Below are positions 6,922 through 7,157 of a stretch of DNA of 7,157 nt, in pieces. The position numbers and the translations under genes are program-made. Positions within the stretch are counted from its first letter, which is position 1, and every line of letters begins with the position of its first letter. Location of the stretch: the NCBI GenBank assembly GCA_027620395.1, contig JAQBZY010000064.1, positions 1 to 7,157 of the forward strand, read 5' to 3'. Below the pieces are notes generated by a model. The model had not been told where the DNA came from. It saw only the letters and a list, made by a program, of their open reading frames with translations, and made no database searches. This stretch comes from Pseudomonadota bacterium. GTDB lineage: Bacteria > Pseudomonadota > Alphaproteobacteria > Rhodospirillales > Casp-alpha2.

Positions 6922-7157
6922 CGTAGCGGCGTTCACGTTTGCTATATTCGCCGAGCGCGCTGGCAAAATCCTGTTTGCCGAAATCCGGCCACAACTTATC
7001 GACAAAAATGAATTCAGCGTAGGCAAGTTGCCAGAGAAGAAAATTACTAATCCGTTGCTCGCCGCTGGTCCGGATCAAGAGATCCGGATCAGGTATGCCG
7101 GCGGTATAGAGCCTGTCGGCGAAGGCATGTTCATCGATTTCGTTGATCTTGATGCGG
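6905..7157 (-). CDS. uppS: UppS, undecaprenyl diphosphate synthase (C-terminal part; 5' end beyond window)
   Basis: Cis-prenyltransferase that extends farnesyl diphosphate with IPP units to undecaprenyl diphosphate, the precursor of the lipid carrier for peptidoglycan and O-antigen. Only the last 84 codons are present; the frame enters at the right edge and ends at TGA (6907-6905). The fragment reads [20 protein letters not shown], then [19 protein letters not shown] and [10 protein letters not shown], then VDKLWPDF and [25 protein letters not shown] is the UppS signature; its two arginines (codons at 7072-7070 and 7054-7052) correspond to Arg194 and Arg200 of E. coli, which bind the IPP diphosphate. 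The C-terminus is close to that of E. coli UppS in length and content. It is the first gene in the visible cluster, and its last codons are shared out of frame with cdsA. Confidence 0.96.
   Translation of the reverse strand, partial: RIKINEIDEHAFADRLYTAGIPDPDLLIRTSGEQRISNFLLWQLAYAEFIFVDKLWPDFGKQDFASALGEYSKRERRYGATRT
7069..7088 (-). repeat. Perfect 8-bp inverted repeat inside uppS
   Basis: TCCGGATC and GATCCGGA are separated by four bases, so the uppS message could form a tight GC-rich hairpin. It falls in the codons for the conserved PDPDLLIRT stretch, no T-run follows on the sense strand, and the gene continues for over 160 bases, so it is not a terminator. It may be a by-product of the codons used. 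Confidence 0.3.

Noticed and set aside
6922..7026. A longer cdsA start at TTG 7026, giving 259 residues.
   Set aside because: The added N-terminus lies under conserved uppS codons in another frame, is unlike CdsA N-termini and would create a 122-base overlap.

Overview
The window is a dense, single-direction stretch of bacterial chromosome. All seven recognisable genes lie on the minus strand and cover almost every base. In transcription order (right to left) they are uppS (3' end only), cdsA, dxr, rseP, bamA, skp/ompH and lpxD (5' part, cut by the left edge). The genes sit close together or overlap, and I see no terminator, tRNA, rRNA, mobile element or CRISPR array. No stretch longer than 45 bases lacks a gene.

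The gene order, with dxr between cdsA and rseP, a short RseP with apparently one PDZ domain and alphaproteobacterial-looking LpxD, Dxr and CdsA motifs, suggests a GC-rich alphaproteobacterium, perhaps Rhodospirillales-like. The order of genes is seen; the taxonomic call is inference from family knowledge and is not firm below class level. An LPS-type outer membrane is implied by lpxD, bamA and skp.

Functionally this is a cell-envelope supply line. Dxr makes MEP for isoprenoid synthesis and UppS turns isoprenoid precursors into undecaprenyl diphosphate, the precursor of the cell-wall lipid carrier. CdsA makes CDP-diacylglycerol for phospholipids. RseP is an inner-membrane site-2 protease usually tied to envelope signalling. 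BamA inserts outer-membrane proteins, Skp escorts them through the periplasm, and LpxD adds acyl chains to lipid A precursors. In relatives fabZ and lpxA often follow lpxD, but nothing of them is visible here.

Starts deserve care. bamA appears to use GTG, skp TTG and cdsA GTG, while rseP is better started four codons inside its longest frame. I found no undescribed system. The second-look items are start-codon choices, overlapping gene junctions, a possible RNA fold at the end of rseP just before bamA, and small departures from family motifs.
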